A stretch of DNA of 64,000 bases, from the NCBI GenBank assembly GCA_023435565.1, contig JAEYRN010000103.1, positions 62,001-126,000 on the forward strand, in the 5' to 3' direction. Both the position numbers and the translations under genes were made by a program. Under the pieces are notes generated by a model. That model saw only the letters and a list, made by a program, of their open reading frames with translations. It was not told the DNA's origin and did no database searches. This DNA is from Bacillota bacterium (GTDB lineage Bacteria; Bacillota; UBA4882; UBA8346). This document shows, piece after piece, positions 9,309-18,604 of the stretch (position 1 is its first letter; each line of letters begins with the position of its first letter).

Positions 9309-10700
9309 TCAAAACTCCGCTGTCCGAACTGTTCTTGGAAAAGAGAGCACATCGCGAATATTTGCCATTCCTGTCACATACATAATTGCCCGCTCAAATC
9401 CCAAACCAAATCCGGCATGCCTAGTCCCGCCAAACCTGCGGAGATCCAAATACCACCAGTAATCCTCTTTGGGAAGCTCCATTTCTTTCATCCGATTTTC
9501 CAGTACTTCCAGCCGTTCTTCCCGCTGGCTGCCGCCGATTATTTCACCGACTCCCGGTACCAGCAAATCCATGGCGCGAACCGTCCGGTTGTCATCATTA
9601 AGCCGCATATAAAAGGCTTTAATTTCCTTGGGATAATCAGTGACAAAGACCGGTTTTTTAAAGATCTGTTCGGTCAAATAACGTTCATGCTCAGTTTGTA
9701 GGTCTTTACCCCAATCCACCGGATATTCAAATTGTGAATTGGCCTTTTTTAAAATCTCAACCGCTTCGGTATAAGTGACATGTCCGAAATCGGAATTAGC
9801 GACATGCTTTAATCTTTCCAATAAGCCGTTATCAATGAAATTATTAAAAAATTCCATTTCTTCCGGGGCTTGCTCCAATATATAATTAATTAAATACTTC
9901 AACATATCCTCGGCCAATTTCATATCCTCGTTAAGGTCGGCGAAGGCCATTTCCGGTTCAATCATCCAAAATTCTGCCGCATGCCTGGCGGTATTAGAGT
10001 TCTCAGCCCTAAAAGTCGGCCCAAATGTATATACATTCCGAAAAGCCATTGCATAAGTTTCAGCTTCCAATTGGCCGCTGACCGTCAAATTAGTCTCTTT
10101 ACCGAAAAAATCCTTAGAAAAATCGATCTTCCCTTGTTCATCCCGGGGCGGATTATTAAAGTCCAAAGTACTGACCCTAAACATCTCCCCCGCTCCTTCA
10201 CAGTCACTTCCGGTAATAATCGGAGTATGAACATAGACAAATCCACGTTCCTGAAAGAACTTATGAATCGCAAAAGCAGCCAGAGATCTAACCCGAAAAA
10301 CCGCTGCAAAAGTATTGGTCCTGGGCCGTAAATGGGCAATTGTCCTTAAATACTCAAAGGAATGTCTCTTTTTCTGAAGGGGATAATCAGGAGTAGATTC
10401 ACCTTCAATCTGGACCTTTTTCGCTTTGACTTCGAAGGGTTGTTTTGCCCCGGGAGACTCCACCAAGTCACCCTCCACAATTAAGGCGGAGCCAACCGAT
10501 AACTTAATGATTTCATCGAAATTAGGTAAGCTTTCCTCGATGACCACTTGTATGTTTTTAAAATACGTTCCATCATTTAACTCAATGAATCCAAAGGTTT
10601 TTTGGTCACGGACCGTTTTTACCCAGCCGCAAATTTGAATGGTTTTATTTAAAAAGTCTTTGGTATCACTAAAAATACTTTTTAACGTAATAAGCTCCAT
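9309..10700 (-). CDS. asnS: Asparaginyl-tRNA synthetase
   Basis: Charges tRNA-Asn. 463 residues, class IIb layout: N-terminal OB-fold anticodon-binding domain ([19 protein letters not shown]), then the catalytic domain with motif 2 around [22 protein letters not shown] and motif 3 in [15 protein letters not shown]. The PE after WMI and the overall pattern favour AsnRS over AspRS. It lies 21 bases downstream of asnA, so synthesis of asparagine and its loading appear coupled. No T-box leader is visible. Confidence 0.96.
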   Translation of the reverse strand: MELITLKSIFSDTKDFLNKTIQICGWVKTVRDQKTFGFIELNDGTYFKNIQVVIEESLPNFDEIIKLSVGSALIVEGDLVESPGAKQPFEVKAKKVQIEGESTPDYPLQKKRHSFEYLRTIAHLRPRTNTFAAVFRVRSLAAFAIHKFFQERGFVYVHTPIITGSDCEGAGEMFRVSTLDFNNPPRDEQGKIDFSKDFFGKETNLTVSGQLEAETYAMAFRNVYTFGPTFRAENSNTARHAAEFWMIEPEMAFADLNEDMKLAEDMLKYLINYILEQAPEEMEFFNNFIDNGLLERLKHVANSDFGHVTYTEAVEILKKANSQFEYPVDWGKDLQTEHERYLTEQIFKKPVFVTDYPKEIKAFYMRLNDDNRTVRAMDLLVPGVGEIIGGSQREERLEVLENRMKEMELPKEDYWWYLDLRRFGGTRHAGFGLGFERAIMYVTGMANIRDVLSFPRTVRTAEF

Positions 10701-10721
10701 TACTCAAACTCTCCTAACCGA

Positions 10722-11732
10722 TTATAATAAAGCTATCTTTGCTTTAGCGCAGTCTTCAATCATATCATCCGGCCAGATAGACGATTGTACTTCACCAACA
10801 TGGGCTTTCTTCAAGAAAAACATACAGATTCGGGATTGACCGATTCCTCCGCCAATGGTATACGGTAGCTTTTTAGCTACTAAATCTTGATGGAACTGGA
10901 GTTTTAGCCGTTCTTCACTATCGGTCAACTTTAATTGACTTACCAACGAATCTTCATCGACCCTGATTCCCATGGATGATACCTCAAAAGCTCTCCCCAG
11001 AACCGGATACCAGAAAATAATATCGCCGTTTAGTTCCCAATCATCGTAATCCGGTGCCCTTCCATCATGCTTTATTCCGGAACGAAGGGTTTTTCCGATT
11101 TGGGTTATAAATACGGCCCCTTTTTCTTTGGCTATTTCATTTTCCCGTTCTTTGGGCGTTAAATTCGGGAATTTGTCCTCCAGTTCTTGAGTGCTGATAA
11201 AATGGATTTCCTTGGGAAGGCTTTTCTCCAATACCGGATAGAGATTACAGATATATTCTTCCGTTTCAAGAAATACTTTATAAATTCGATTCACTATTTC
11301 TTGCAAGGTTTTCATTGTCCGTTCTTCTTTGGGAATGATTTTTTCCCAATCCCATTGATCCACATATATTGAATGGAGGTTGTCCAGGTCCTCGTCCCGC
11401 CGGATGGCGTTCATATCCGTATATAGTCCCTCTCCAGGGTTGAAACCATACTTTTTCAAAGCCATCCTTTTCCATTTGGCCAAAGATTGGACAATTTCAC
11501 ATTCACAGCTGTCAACTGCTTTGACGTCAAATCCGACTGGTCGTTCCACACCGTTCAAATTATCGTTTAAACCGGTCTCCGGCTTTACAAACAACGGCGC
11601 CGATACTCTGGTAAGATTTAATTCATGGGCCAAGGCATTTTCAAAAAAATCTTTCACTTTTTTAATGGCAATCTCAGTGTCCCTAAGGTTTAATTTGGGA
11701 CTGTAATTTGATGGTATAAATAAATCATTCAC
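10722..11732 (-). CDS. asnA: Ammonia-dependent asparagine synthetase AsnA
   Basis: Makes asparagine from aspartate, ammonia and ATP. Family signatures include VHSLAKWKR-like [38 protein letters not shown] and [10 protein letters not shown]. The reading frame is open 33 codons further upstream. The chosen GTG follows GGAGGGG by 10 bases and gives 336 residues, close to the usual ~330; the longer form would place a TATAAT box inside the coding sequence. First gene of asnA-asnS. Confidence 0.93.
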   Translation of the reverse strand: MNDLFIPSNYSPKLNLRDTEIAIKKVKDFFENALAHELNLTRVSAPLFVKPETGLNDNLNGVERPVGFDVKAVDSCECEIVQSLAKWKRMALKKYGFNPGEGLYTDMNAIRRDEDLDNLHSIYVDQWDWEKIIPKEERTMKTLQEIVNRIYKVFLETEEYICNLYPVLEKSLPKEIHFISTQELEDKFPNLTPKERENEIAKEKGAVFITQIGKTLRSGIKHDGRAPDYDDWELNGDIIFWYPVLGRAFEVSSMGIRVDEDSLVSQLKLTDSEERLKLQFHQDLVAKKLPYTIGGGIGQSRICMFFLKKAHVGEVQSSIWPDDMIEDCAKAKIALL

Positions 11733-11780
11733 TTTTCTTTGTCCCCTCCGGTTTAAAAATGTCTGCAACACTATTTTAAA

Positions 11781-11786
11781 ATTATA
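11781..11786 (-). promoter_or_regulatory. Possible -10 box for asnA-asnS
   Basis: A perfect TATAAT on the minus strand about 50 bases upstream of the asnA GTG. No good -35 hexamer stands at 16-18 bases, so this is a weak call; it supports the shorter asnA start. Confidence 0.35.
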
Positions 11787-11967
11787 ACATAATTTAGTCG
11801 GATCAAGTATATATTTGTTATCCTTTGCCATAGGTATTATATCTTCCAGACGCTAAACATGTTATAATATATGAGAATTGCATAATTACCTCTTAGTTGA
11901 CCCTTCAGCCACAATATATAGTGGCAACCTAGTCATATGATACGAAACCCAATCTAAGGAGAGAATC

Positions 11968-12147
11968 ATGGCGATATATCGTGATGAATTTAATAAATTA
12001 GTCATTCGTTTAGGAATAATACGCGATAAGATGACGGAAGACGGTTATAACGAAACGGCTCAAATCCTAGGTGATGTAATTACCCGGTTGAATCAAGCCG
12101 ATAAGACTTATATTCAAGAATTGGCTATGAAAAAACGTTCAAAATAA
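11968..12147 (+). CDS. Small conserved-looking protein, 59 residues, unknown function
   Basis: ATG behind AAGGAGAG at ideal spacing. It encodes MAIYRDEFNKLVIRLGIIRD and onward, ending KKRSK. The product is helical and charged, without membrane segments or Cys. It lies 27 bases upstream of the agmatine deiminase start on the same strand, so it is probably the first gene of an aguA-aguB transcript. No family is recognised; the clean ribosome site and the amphipathic sequence are the reasons to call it real. Confidence 0.7.
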   Translation: MAIYRDEFNKLVIRLGIIRDKMTEDGYNETAQILGDVITRLNQADKTYIQELAMKKRSK

Positions 12148-12174
12148 TTCTATCAAAACGTGAGGTGCGCTAAA

Positions 12175-13212
12175 TTGACCCCAGCCGAACTCGGTTATAA
12201 AATGCCCCCCGAATGGGCGGAACATCAACGGACTTTTATGGAATGGCCTCGCAAAGAGGCCGAATGGCCCGAACCATTTGAAGCTGTTTTACCGGCATTT
12301 GCTTCGATAGTCAAAGCTATTGCCAAGTTCGAACCGGTTACAGTTATCGCCAACCCCGACCTCACTGAAGAAGCAGCCCGATTTTGCGGCCCCGGTATTG
12401 AAATATTAGCTATCGAACATAATGACTCTTGGATGAGGGACAATGGGCCTACATTTCTTTTAAATGAAAAAGGAGAATTAGCCGGAATCAACTGGATCTT
12501 TAATGCCTGGGGCGGCAAGTTCCCTTCCAGGCACGACAATTTGGTGGCCCCAAAGTTATTACAACACTATCGGGTCCCTTGTTTCAACGCCCCTTTAGTC
12601 ATGGAAGGCGGATCATTTCATGTTGACGGTGAAGGAGTTCTGTTAACCACTACGGAGTGCCTTTTGAACCGCAATCGTAATCCGCACCTTAAAAAGGAAG
12701 AGATTGAAGCCTATTTAAGACAATATTTGAATATTTCCAAAGTTATCTGGCTAAACCAAGGCTGGACCGGTGACGATACCGATGGACATATCGATAATAT
12801 CGCTTGTTTCGCCCGGCCTGGGCTAATCATTACCCAAGTCTGCTCCGATCCCAATGACCTAAATTATGAAATTTCCCAGGAAAACTTGGAGATCCTAAAA
12901 AAGGCAACCGATATCAATGGCAGGCCTTTTAAGATCATCGAGATTGAGCAGCCTCCGGCGGCTTATTACGGTAGTCTCCGGCTAACCCTAAGTTATCTAA
13001 ATTTTTACCTTGTCAATGCCGGAATTATCTTACCCGTTTTTGGAAATAAAGCCAGCGATAAAGCTGCTTTTAAAGCATTAAAAAAAGCATTTCCCAAGCG
13101 CCAAATCGTTACCGTAGACGGATTAACCATCGCCCGCGGCGGCGGAAACGTCCACTGCCTAACCCAACAAATGCCCGCCGGAAAAATCAATTCAGTGGGA
13201 TCAATTGGTTGA
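12175..13212 (+). CDS. aguA: Agmatine deiminase
   Basis: Converts agmatine to N-carbamoylputrescine and ammonia. 345 residues with the guanidino-group-modifying fold: WMRDNGPTF, NAWGGKF, MEGGSFHVDGEG, the GDDTDGHID motif, and the catalytic Cys in GGGNVHCLTQQ (Cys ~328). The TTG start was chosen because GTGAGGTG stands seven bases ahead; the GTG five codons upstream is part of that site. The next enzyme of the pathway follows after 95 bases. Confidence 0.95.
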   Translation: MTPAELGYKMPPEWAEHQRTFMEWPRKEAEWPEPFEAVLPAFASIVKAIAKFEPVTVIANPDLTEEAARFCGPGIEILAIEHNDSWMRDNGPTFLLNEKGELAGINWIFNAWGGKFPSRHDNLVAPKLLQHYRVPCFNAPLVMEGGSFHVDGEGVLLTTTECLLNRNRNPHLKKEEIEAYLRQYLNISKVIWLNQGWTGDDTDGHIDNIACFARPGLIITQVCSDPNDLNYEISQENLEILKKATDINGRPFKIIEIEQPPAAYYGSLRLTLSYLNFYLVNAGIILPVFGNKASDKAAFKALKKAFPKRQIVTVDGLTIARGGGNVHCLTQQMPAGKINSVGSIG

Positions 13213-13217
13213 AATCC

Positions 13218-13270
13218 TTTCTCTGTGTCTCCGTGTCTCTGTGGCCAATAAATGATTTAGACACATAGAG
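13218..13270. repeat. CTCTGTG-family intergenic repeat, copy 1
   Basis: Left arm of repeated CTCTGTGTCTCCGTGTCTCT units ending TGTGGCCAA, then a short AT spacer, then a degenerate reverse arm (GACACATAGAG). It fills most of the gap between aguA and aguB. Related copies lie at 17.5-17.8, 29.8 and 30.8-30.9 kb. Confidence 0.75.
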
Positions 13271-13307
13271 TTCGAGCTAATAATCCTTTAAGAAACGAGG
13301 TCCGCCA

Positions 13308-14168
13308 TTGTCAAGAGTAACCGTTGCCGCTACTCAAATGGCTTGTTCCTGGAATATTGACGAAAATATCGCCAAAGCTGAAAGTCTGGTTCGGAAGGCC
13401 GCAGCCGATGGCGGACAAATCATCCTTCTCCAGGAGTTATTTGAGACCCCCTATTTTTGCCAAGTCAAAGATCAATCTTATTTTAATTTTGCTTCCGAGC
13501 ATGTTAAAAATATAGCAATTCAACATTTTCAGACGATTGCCCGGGAATTAGAAGTCGTCTTGCCGCTTAGTTTCTTCGAAACCGGCCCCGAAGGGTTCTA
13601 TAATTCCGTTGCTATGCTTGACGCTACCGGGGAAATATTAGGCATTTACCGTAAAACCCATATACCAGACGGTCCGGGATATGAAGAAAAATTTTACTTC
13701 ACTCCGGGAAATACCGGTTTTAAAGTCTGGAAAACCCGTTATGCCACAATCGGGGTCGGAATCTGCTGGGACCAATGGTTCGTCGAAGCTGCCCGCTGTA
13801 TGGCCCTAATGGGGGCCGAGCTTCTTTTTTACCCAACCGCCATCGGTTCCGAACCGAATCGGCCGGAGGTGGACTCTATGAATCACTGGCAACTTTGCAT
13901 GCAAGGCCATGCGGCCGCCAATATTATTCCAGTGGTAGCTTCCAATCGAATCGGGACTGAGACCTTTGGTGATTCGAAAATTACCTTTTACGGCTCTTCA
14001 TTCATTACTAACGAAGTCGGCGCCAAAATTGCCGAAGCAGACCGTTCTACGGAAACGCAGATCACCGCCGAGCTTGATTTGGAGCTGATCGCCAAGTACC
14101 GGGATTATTGGGGGATTTATCGGGACCGTAGGCCTGAGATGTATCGTAAAATAGTCGCTGCGGATTAG
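13308..14168 (+). CDS. aguB: N-carbamoylputrescine amidase
   Basis: Hydrolyses N-carbamoylputrescine to putrescine, CO2 and ammonia, completing the agmatine route. Carbon-nitrogen hydrolase fold with the Glu43-Lys116-Cys153 triad in LLQELFETPYF, YRKTHIPDGPGYEEKFYF and GVGICWDQWF. The last two motifs are typical for this amidase subgroup rather than for nitrilases. 286 residues, TTG start behind GAGG. Directly downstream of aguA. Confidence 0.95.
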   Translation: MSRVTVAATQMACSWNIDENIAKAESLVRKAAADGGQIILLQELFETPYFCQVKDQSYFNFASEHVKNIAIQHFQTIARELEVVLPLSFFETGPEGFYNSVAMLDATGEILGIYRKTHIPDGPGYEEKFYFTPGNTGFKVWKTRYATIGVGICWDQWFVEAARCMALMGAELLFYPTAIGSEPNRPEVDSMNHWQLCMQGHAAANIIPVVASNRIGTETFGDSKITFYGSSFITNEVGAKIAEADRSTETQITAELDLELIAKYRDYWGIYRDRRPEMYRKIVAAD

Positions 14169-14173
14169 TTGTT

Positions 14174-14199
14174 AGAAGACAGGAGTCAGAAGTCAGGAG
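14174..14199. repeat. Short tandem repeat with GTCAGAAGTCAGGAG units
   Basis: About 26 bases of imperfect AGAAGACAGGAGTCAGAAGT-type heptamer repeats just after the aguB stop. Non-coding. Confidence 0.6.
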
Positions 14200-14310
14200 A
14201 AAATCTTTGTTGGTTCTTGGTCCTGGATGATTGGTTGGCTCCGTTCTCATATTAAGAGTAACTCAAAAGCTTTTTGGTTTAGAGATTTAATAACCATGAC
14301 CTTGCGCGAG

Positions 14311-14384
14311 GTTCCAGTAACCGAAGGCGAAAGCATCCCCTAGATGGAATTACTGGGAACTGGATAACTGTGAACCGGGAACGA
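14311..14384. repeat. GGAACTG-family repeat with inverted arm
   Basis: GTTCCAGTAA at 14311-14320 pairs with TTACTGGGAAC at 14350-14360 (one bulge). Further GAACTGG, AACTGTGAAC and CGGGAAC units follow. Similar inverted units stand at 29604-29750. The 14200-14405 interval holds no gene. Confidence 0.6.
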
Positions 14385-14405
14385 TTCCCCAAATTTCCGA
14401 ACCGC

Positions 14406-14714
14406 TTACACAATCGACTTCTCTTCTCCCCTCCCAATCCGCTCAATCCACCGGCATAAAACTATCTCGTCCATCAGCCCCCGAGTATAGAGGATCTCGT
14501 CTTGGCGGTTCAGTTGTTGCATGGATTCGGAGCTGTAATCATCCAGCAGGTCCCGGTCTTCCCGGGAGAGTTTGTCCCAGAGCCAGTTGAAGAGTTCGGA
14601 TGGGACCTTGTCCAGTTCTTTATACTCGGGGTCTTTCGCCAGGATTTCGTCGTGGATCTGGCAGATCCGGTCGAAGATGTATCTTTGGATGCCGGGGCTT
14701 TTTTCGGGTAACAT
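14406..14714 (-). CDS. Small helical protein, DUF6809-like
   Basis: 102 residues behind AGGAGG six bases from the ATG. All-helical and acidic, with a KDPEYKELDKVPSEL...LSREDRDLLDDYSSESMQ core resembling the small Firmicutes DUF6809 family, where similar helices are followed by a hydrophobic helix. Function unknown. It stands alone between repeat blocks and is somewhat GC-richer than its surroundings. The family assignment is from memory of the pattern and is tentative. Confidence 0.6.
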   Translation of the reverse strand: MLPEKSPGIQRYIFDRICQIHDEILAKDPEYKELDKVPSELFNWLWDKLSREDRDLLDDYSSESMQQLNRQDEILYTRGLMDEIVLCRWIERIGRGEEKSIV

Positions 14715-14733
14715 GAGAAACCTCCTATTATAT

Positions 14734-14808
14734 AAAGGGTAAATGGTAAAGGGTAAAATTAAGTTCCTTCAGGCATAGGATTTGTTTTACCCTTTACACT
14801 TTTCACTT
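14734..14808. repeat. GGTAAAG-family repeat, inverted pair
   Basis: AAAGGGTAAATGGTAAAGGG units at 14734-14759 face TTTTACCCTTTACACTTTTC units at 14785-14808, making an imperfect hairpin between two minus-strand genes. Confidence 0.65.
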
Positions 14809-14825
14809 AAAACTTTCTGTAGCGG

Positions 14826-15692
14826 CTACTTCTTTACAACCGGTATCCAAATTTCACTTCTAAAAGTCGGCGAGGATACATCTTTGTTTTCATTCCATAA
14901 AATCTCCGGCCCTTCGGTCGCTTGAAAATTGGATGACGGAAACCACTCGGAGTAGATGCGTCCCCAGATATTTTGCAACGTATCCGGAAACGGTCCGACT
15001 GCTTCGAATACCGCCCAGGTTGAAGCAGGCACTTCCAGTGAATTAAAAGAATCAGGACACTCTTTGGTGGTCGCCACACCGATATAATGATCAAGTTCCC
15101 CCTTTTCCTCCATCCGGCCTTCGGAAAAGTTAGCGGAGGCTTGAATCAGCCCAATAGGTTCGACATTCGAAAGCCGCTTTAATTGATCGATGATTTCAGC
15201 ATTCAAAGTTTTCCACATCGCGGCTATCTCCGGATTTACCCCTTGGAAAACGATTGGGACTCTTTTCTTAATACCGACTATCCGGAATGCTTCTTTTTCT
15301 ACGATGCGATAATTCATCTCATTTCCTCCTCTAATGGTTAGTTGAAAGGTCAGCCGGGGATAAGCCTTCAGAGATTGACCGTTATTTCTGGCTTCCGATG
15401 GTGTTACGCCGTGTAAACTCTGAAACGCCCTTGTAAAAGAATCCGCTGAACCGTATCCATATTTAATCGCAATATCAATGACCCTTGTATTATTAAGCTC
15501 AAACGCCGCCAAAGTCAGGCGTCTACGGCGGATATATTCCGACAGCGTTACACCGGCCAGAGTGGAAAACATTCTTTTGAAATGATATTCCGAACATAAA
15601 GCGAGCTTTGCCGCTTCCTTATAGTCAATATCACCCGTAAGATTTTCTTCAATATAATTCAAAGCTTCATTCATGTTTTCCAGCAAATTCAT
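14826..15692 (-). CDS. AraC-family regulator with C-terminal GyrI-like effector domain
   Basis: Transcription factor of the Rob/SoxS-plus-ligand type. Residues 1-105 form two helix-turn-helix motifs ([22 protein letters not shown] and [24 protein letters not shown]). Residues ~125-288 form a GyrI/BmrR-like small-molecule-binding domain ([31 protein letters not shown]). ATG behind GGAGGGAGG. Regulators of this kind often control drug export or stress genes; no obvious target is adjacent. Confidence 0.9.
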   Translation of the reverse strand: MNLLENMNEALNYIEENLTGDIDYKEAAKLALCSEYHFKRMFSTLAGVTLSEYIRRRRLTLAAFELNNTRVIDIAIKYGYGSADSFTRAFQSLHGVTPSEARNNGQSLKAYPRLTFQLTIRGGNEMNYRIVEKEAFRIVGIKKRVPIVFQGVNPEIAAMWKTLNAEIIDQLKRLSNVEPIGLIQASANFSEGRMEEKGELDHYIGVATTKECPDSFNSLEVPASTWAVFEAVGPFPDTLQNIWGRIYSEWFPSSNFQATEGPEILWNENKDVSSPTFRSEIWIPVVKK

Positions 15693-15861
15693 TTGACTCG
15701 GCCTCCCTCCACCAATAGAATAGCAGAAACAAAGCAGAGCTATCCGACATTTTGTGCCCGATTATACTGGTTATCCAAGGGAAAACTCCAATTCATCCAA
15801 ACAAGGCCATAGCCCTGGAACAGGAGGTTCTACGCCATCGGCATAATAAACCAACCCTGAA

Positions 15862-16005
15862 GCCGCGTTTAGGACGAACGCGGCTATTGAAATCGCGAAG
15901 CATTCCTTTGGAGTGTCACGGATGACACGGAGCTATTGCAGGGGTCCGGGGAAACAATTTTCACCGGCGGGTGGGTAGGACCTAGGGAATGACCGGACAT
16001 TCCCT
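15862..16005. ncRNA. Cluster of perfect hairpins with GGA in the loops; candidate structured RNA
   Basis: The 440-base gap 15693-16133 has no ORF but holds three perfect stems. They are GCCGCGTT/AACGCGGC (15862-15884, loop TAGGACG), GTGTCA/TGACAC (15913-15928, loop CGGA) and AGGGAATG/CATTCCCT (15984-16005, loop ACCGGA). A longer GGTCC...GGACC pairing lies between the last two. The stretch is GC-richer than other spacers. On the + strand all three loops contain GGA. Orientation, promoter and function are not established; it could instead be a structured spacer after hisS. Confidence 0.4.
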
Positions 16006-16133
16006 GGACAAGATTTGATGAGCACGAGGAAAAGCCCGAGGCACTTGACATTTATCAACTTAGTTCAAAATTAAATTCGGTTGAAAATACATTTTAACAT
16101 ACTTCCTCGCCCTGGAAAACAAAAACTTTATCA

Positions 16134-17450
16134 TCAAGACTTAATTCTATTAATTATCCCCGATACATCCAACTTACTTTGCACTCCGGAAGCCATATCC
16201 TTCAACGACAACAAACCGCTTTGCAACTCATCTTCGCCGATTAAAACGACAAATGGAATCCCCAATTTATTGGCATAAGAAATCTTTTTATCCAATTTCG
16301 TCTCTTCAAAATACAATTCAGCAATAATCCCCGCTGTCCGCAGTTGGTTGGCCACTCCGATCGCCGCTTCAATTTCCACACCCATCGGGACTACCAGCAC
16401 TTCGGTCAAGGTGGACGCTTGATTCAATTCGATGATCTTTGCTTCTTGAATCTGATAAAATAACCGGGTTAAACCGATTGAAATCCCGACTCCGGGAAGT
16501 TGTTGCTTGGTATAATATCCGGCCAGATTGTCATAACGTCCGCCGGAACAAACACTTCCGATGCCGGGATAATTATTCAGGATAGTTTCATAGATGGTGC
16601 CGGTATAATAATCAAGGCCTCTGGCGATGGTAAGGTCGATAGCCAAATTTGCCTCAGGGACATTGAAACATTTTATGTAATGGACGACCTTGGCTAATTC
16701 ATCCAAACCCTCATTAAATAAGGTGTTATTAATCTGCAACTTCTCTAAGGAAGACAGTATTTCCTGATTGGAACCCTTGATACTGATGAAGTTGGTAATT
16801 TGGTCAACAGCCTGATCGGTTACCCCCAGCTGTTTCAATTCTTCAATCACAGCATTGATCCCGATCTTATCCAGTTTATCGATAGCCCTTAGTACTCCGC
16901 TTCGATCTTGAATATTAAGGGAATCGAAAAAACCATTTAGTAATTTTCGGTTATTGATCCGGATTGTAAAAGCTTCAAAACCCAATCCTTTAAAGGTCGA
17001 ATAAATGATACTGGGTATTTCGGCGTCATTAATTAAATTAAGTTTATTCGAGCCGATAATATCGATGTCACATTGGTAAAACTCGCGAAACCGGCCTTTC
17101 TGGTTCCGCTCGCCCCGAAAAACCTTTCCGATATGATAGCGCCGAAACGGGAAAGACAATTCCGGAAAATGCTGGGCCACATAGCGGGCCAGCGGTACGG
17201 TCAGGTCGAAACGGAGGGCCAGGTCATTATCGCCTTTGGTAAACCGATAAACCTGTTTTTCAGTTTCTCCTCCTCCTTTAGCCAATAACACCTCGGCTTT
17301 CTCTATCATCGGAGTGTCTAAAGGGATAAACCCATACCTTTCAAAATTGTTACGAATGGTATCAATCATTCGATTGAAAGCGATTTGTCCCGCCGGGAGC
17401 AGTTCCATAAATCCGGGCAGGATCGAAGGTTTTGTAATTTGCCGTTCCAT
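16134..17450 (-). CDS. hisS: Histidyl-tRNA synthetase, eukaryote/archaea-like subgroup
   Basis: Charges tRNA-His. 438 residues: class II core with motif 2 FRGERNQKGRFREFYQCDID, the histidine-specific loops ARGLDYYTGTIYE and GGRYDNL, and a C-terminal anticodon-binding domain (EVLVVPMGVE...LGIPFVVLIGEDE). Motif 2 reads FREFYQCDIDIIG, as in eukaryotic and some bacterial/archaeal enzymes, rather than the usual bacterial FHQFGVEV form. Flanked on both sides by repeats and structured spacer, and transcribed away from speE. Confidence 0.95.
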   Translation of the reverse strand: MERQITKPSILPGFMELLPAGQIAFNRMIDTIRNNFERYGFIPLDTPMIEKAEVLLAKGGGETEKQVYRFTKGDNDLALRFDLTVPLARYVAQHFPELSFPFRRYHIGKVFRGERNQKGRFREFYQCDIDIIGSNKLNLINDAEIPSIIYSTFKGLGFEAFTIRINNRKLLNGFFDSLNIQDRSGVLRAIDKLDKIGINAVIEELKQLGVTDQAVDQITNFISIKGSNQEILSSLEKLQINNTLFNEGLDELAKVVHYIKCFNVPEANLAIDLTIARGLDYYTGTIYETILNNYPGIGSVCSGGRYDNLAGYYTKQQLPGVGISIGLTRLFYQIQEAKIIELNQASTLTEVLVVPMGVEIEAAIGVANQLRTAGIIAELYFEETKLDKKISYANKLGIPFVVLIGEDELQSGLLSLKDMASGVQSKLDVSGIINRIKS

Positions 17451-17523
17451 TTTTTCCCCAATCCTCTCTCTGATAAATAGTAAGCAGAAGTTTAATTATC
17501 GGAAAATACTTTTTGTTTTAAGC

Positions 17524-17630
17524 TTTCTCTGTGCCTTTGTGGCCAATAAGGATTTAGCCACAGAGACGCAGACTCAGAGTTAAAAACTATTTTCAACCTT
17601 TCATGTACCCCGGCAAGGCGGGGTGGGGGA
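17524..17630. repeat. CTCTGTG-family repeat, copy 2 (first of a tandem pair)
   Basis: TTCTCTGTGCC...TGTGGCCAATAAG, then GCCACAGAGACGCAGACTCA, then a shared tail from AGTTAAAA to a GGCAAGGCGGGGTGGGG end. The two arms are reverse complements and can fold. It is followed after ~13 bases by copy 3. Confidence 0.8.
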
Positions 17631-17643
17631 TTATCTAGTAATG

Positions 17644-17769
17644 TTTTCTCCGTGTCTCTGAGTCTCTGTGGCAAATTATTATTTAGGTCACGGAGACACT
17701 AACACTGAAACACAGAGTTAAAACTTATTTTCATCCTTTCATGTGCCCCAGCAAGGCCGGGGTGGGGAC
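17644..17769. repeat. CTCTGTG-family repeat, copy 3 (second of a tandem pair)
   Basis: Same order of parts as copy 2: CTCCGTGTCTCTGAGTCTCT, TGTGGCAAATTATTATTTAG, a reverse arm with CACGGAGACACT and CACAGAGTTAAAAC, then TTTTCATCCTTTCATGT and a GGCAAGGCCGGGGTGGGG end. The copies are diverged, so the duplication is not recent. It ends a few bases before the speE stop. Confidence 0.8.
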
Positions 17770-17772
17770 TGA

Positions 17773-18600
17773 CTACTTAATCAAATCCGCCGCAAATTTC
17801 GGCAGTTTAAACGCTCCAAAATGGACTTCTGGTGTATAATACTTGGTATTGACGGCTTTAATCTTCGCCGGATCCACCTGTAAAGGGTCCCACTTTTTAC
17901 TGGCGATGGTGAAACTCCATAAACCCGACGGATAAGTAGGGATACTCGCCAGGTAAAGGTATTTTATGGGGAAAACGCCGGTTAAATTGCGATGTATCAT
18001 CTGAATAACATCCTGGTTCACAAAAGGAGATTCACTTTGGGCAACCATGATCCCGTCCGGTGTTAAGGCTTCATAAACATCTTGGTAAAATTCACGGCTA
18101 AAGAGTCCCACCGCCGGACCAATTGGTTCCGTGGAATCAATCAAAATCACATCATATTTACCTTTATTGCGGCGGACATGTTCCACACCGTCGCTTATAT
18201 CCAAAGTTACCCTGGAGTCGGTCAAAGCGCCGGCAATACTCGGCAGATATTCCTGACTAACCTCGACTACGCGGCGGTCGATCTCTCCCAGAACAGCCTC
18301 TTTGACAGTCGGATGTTTAATTATCTCTCTGATAGCGCCGCCATCTCCGCCCCCAACTACTAAAACCCTTTCCGGATTGGGATGGGTATTTAAAGCTACA
18401 TGACTAATCATCTCATGATAAACAAATTCATCCAACTCGGTTGTCATAACCATACCGTCCAAAACCAACATTTTACCGTATTGCAAAGTATCAATCACGG
18501 CTAAATCTTGATACTCGGTTTTTTCGGCGTGAAGAGTTTTTGTTATTTTACAAGAAAAACTCATGTTCGGTGTTTGTTTTTCGGTGTACCAAAGTTCCAT
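17773..18600 (-). CDS. speE: Spermidine synthase
   Basis: Transfers aminopropyl from decarboxylated S-adenosylmethionine to putrescine, giving spermidine and methylthioadenosine. 275 residues, close to Bacillus SpeE along its length: MELWYTEKQTPN start, VLVVGGGDGGAIREI, the DSTEPIGPA catalytic loop, YPSGLWSFTIASKK and a C-terminal LPKFAADLIK. The ATG of MELWY was chosen; GAGAGGG precedes it, and the longer GTG start lies inside the upstream gene. It begins four bases after the iron-ADH stop, so translation is probably coupled. Confidence 0.95.
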   Translation of the reverse strand: MELWYTEKQTPNMSFSCKITKTLHAEKTEYQDLAVIDTLQYGKMLVLDGMVMTTELDEFVYHEMISHVALNTHPNPERVLVVGGGDGGAIREIIKHPTVKEAVLGEIDRRVVEVSQEYLPSIAGALTDSRVTLDISDGVEHVRRNKGKYDVILIDSTEPIGPAVGLFSREFYQDVYEALTPDGIMVAQSESPFVNQDVIQMIHRNLTGVFPIKYLYLASIPTYPSGLWSFTIASKKWDPLQVDPAKIKAVNTKYYTPEVHFGAFKLPKFAADLIK

Positions 18601-18604
18601 CATA

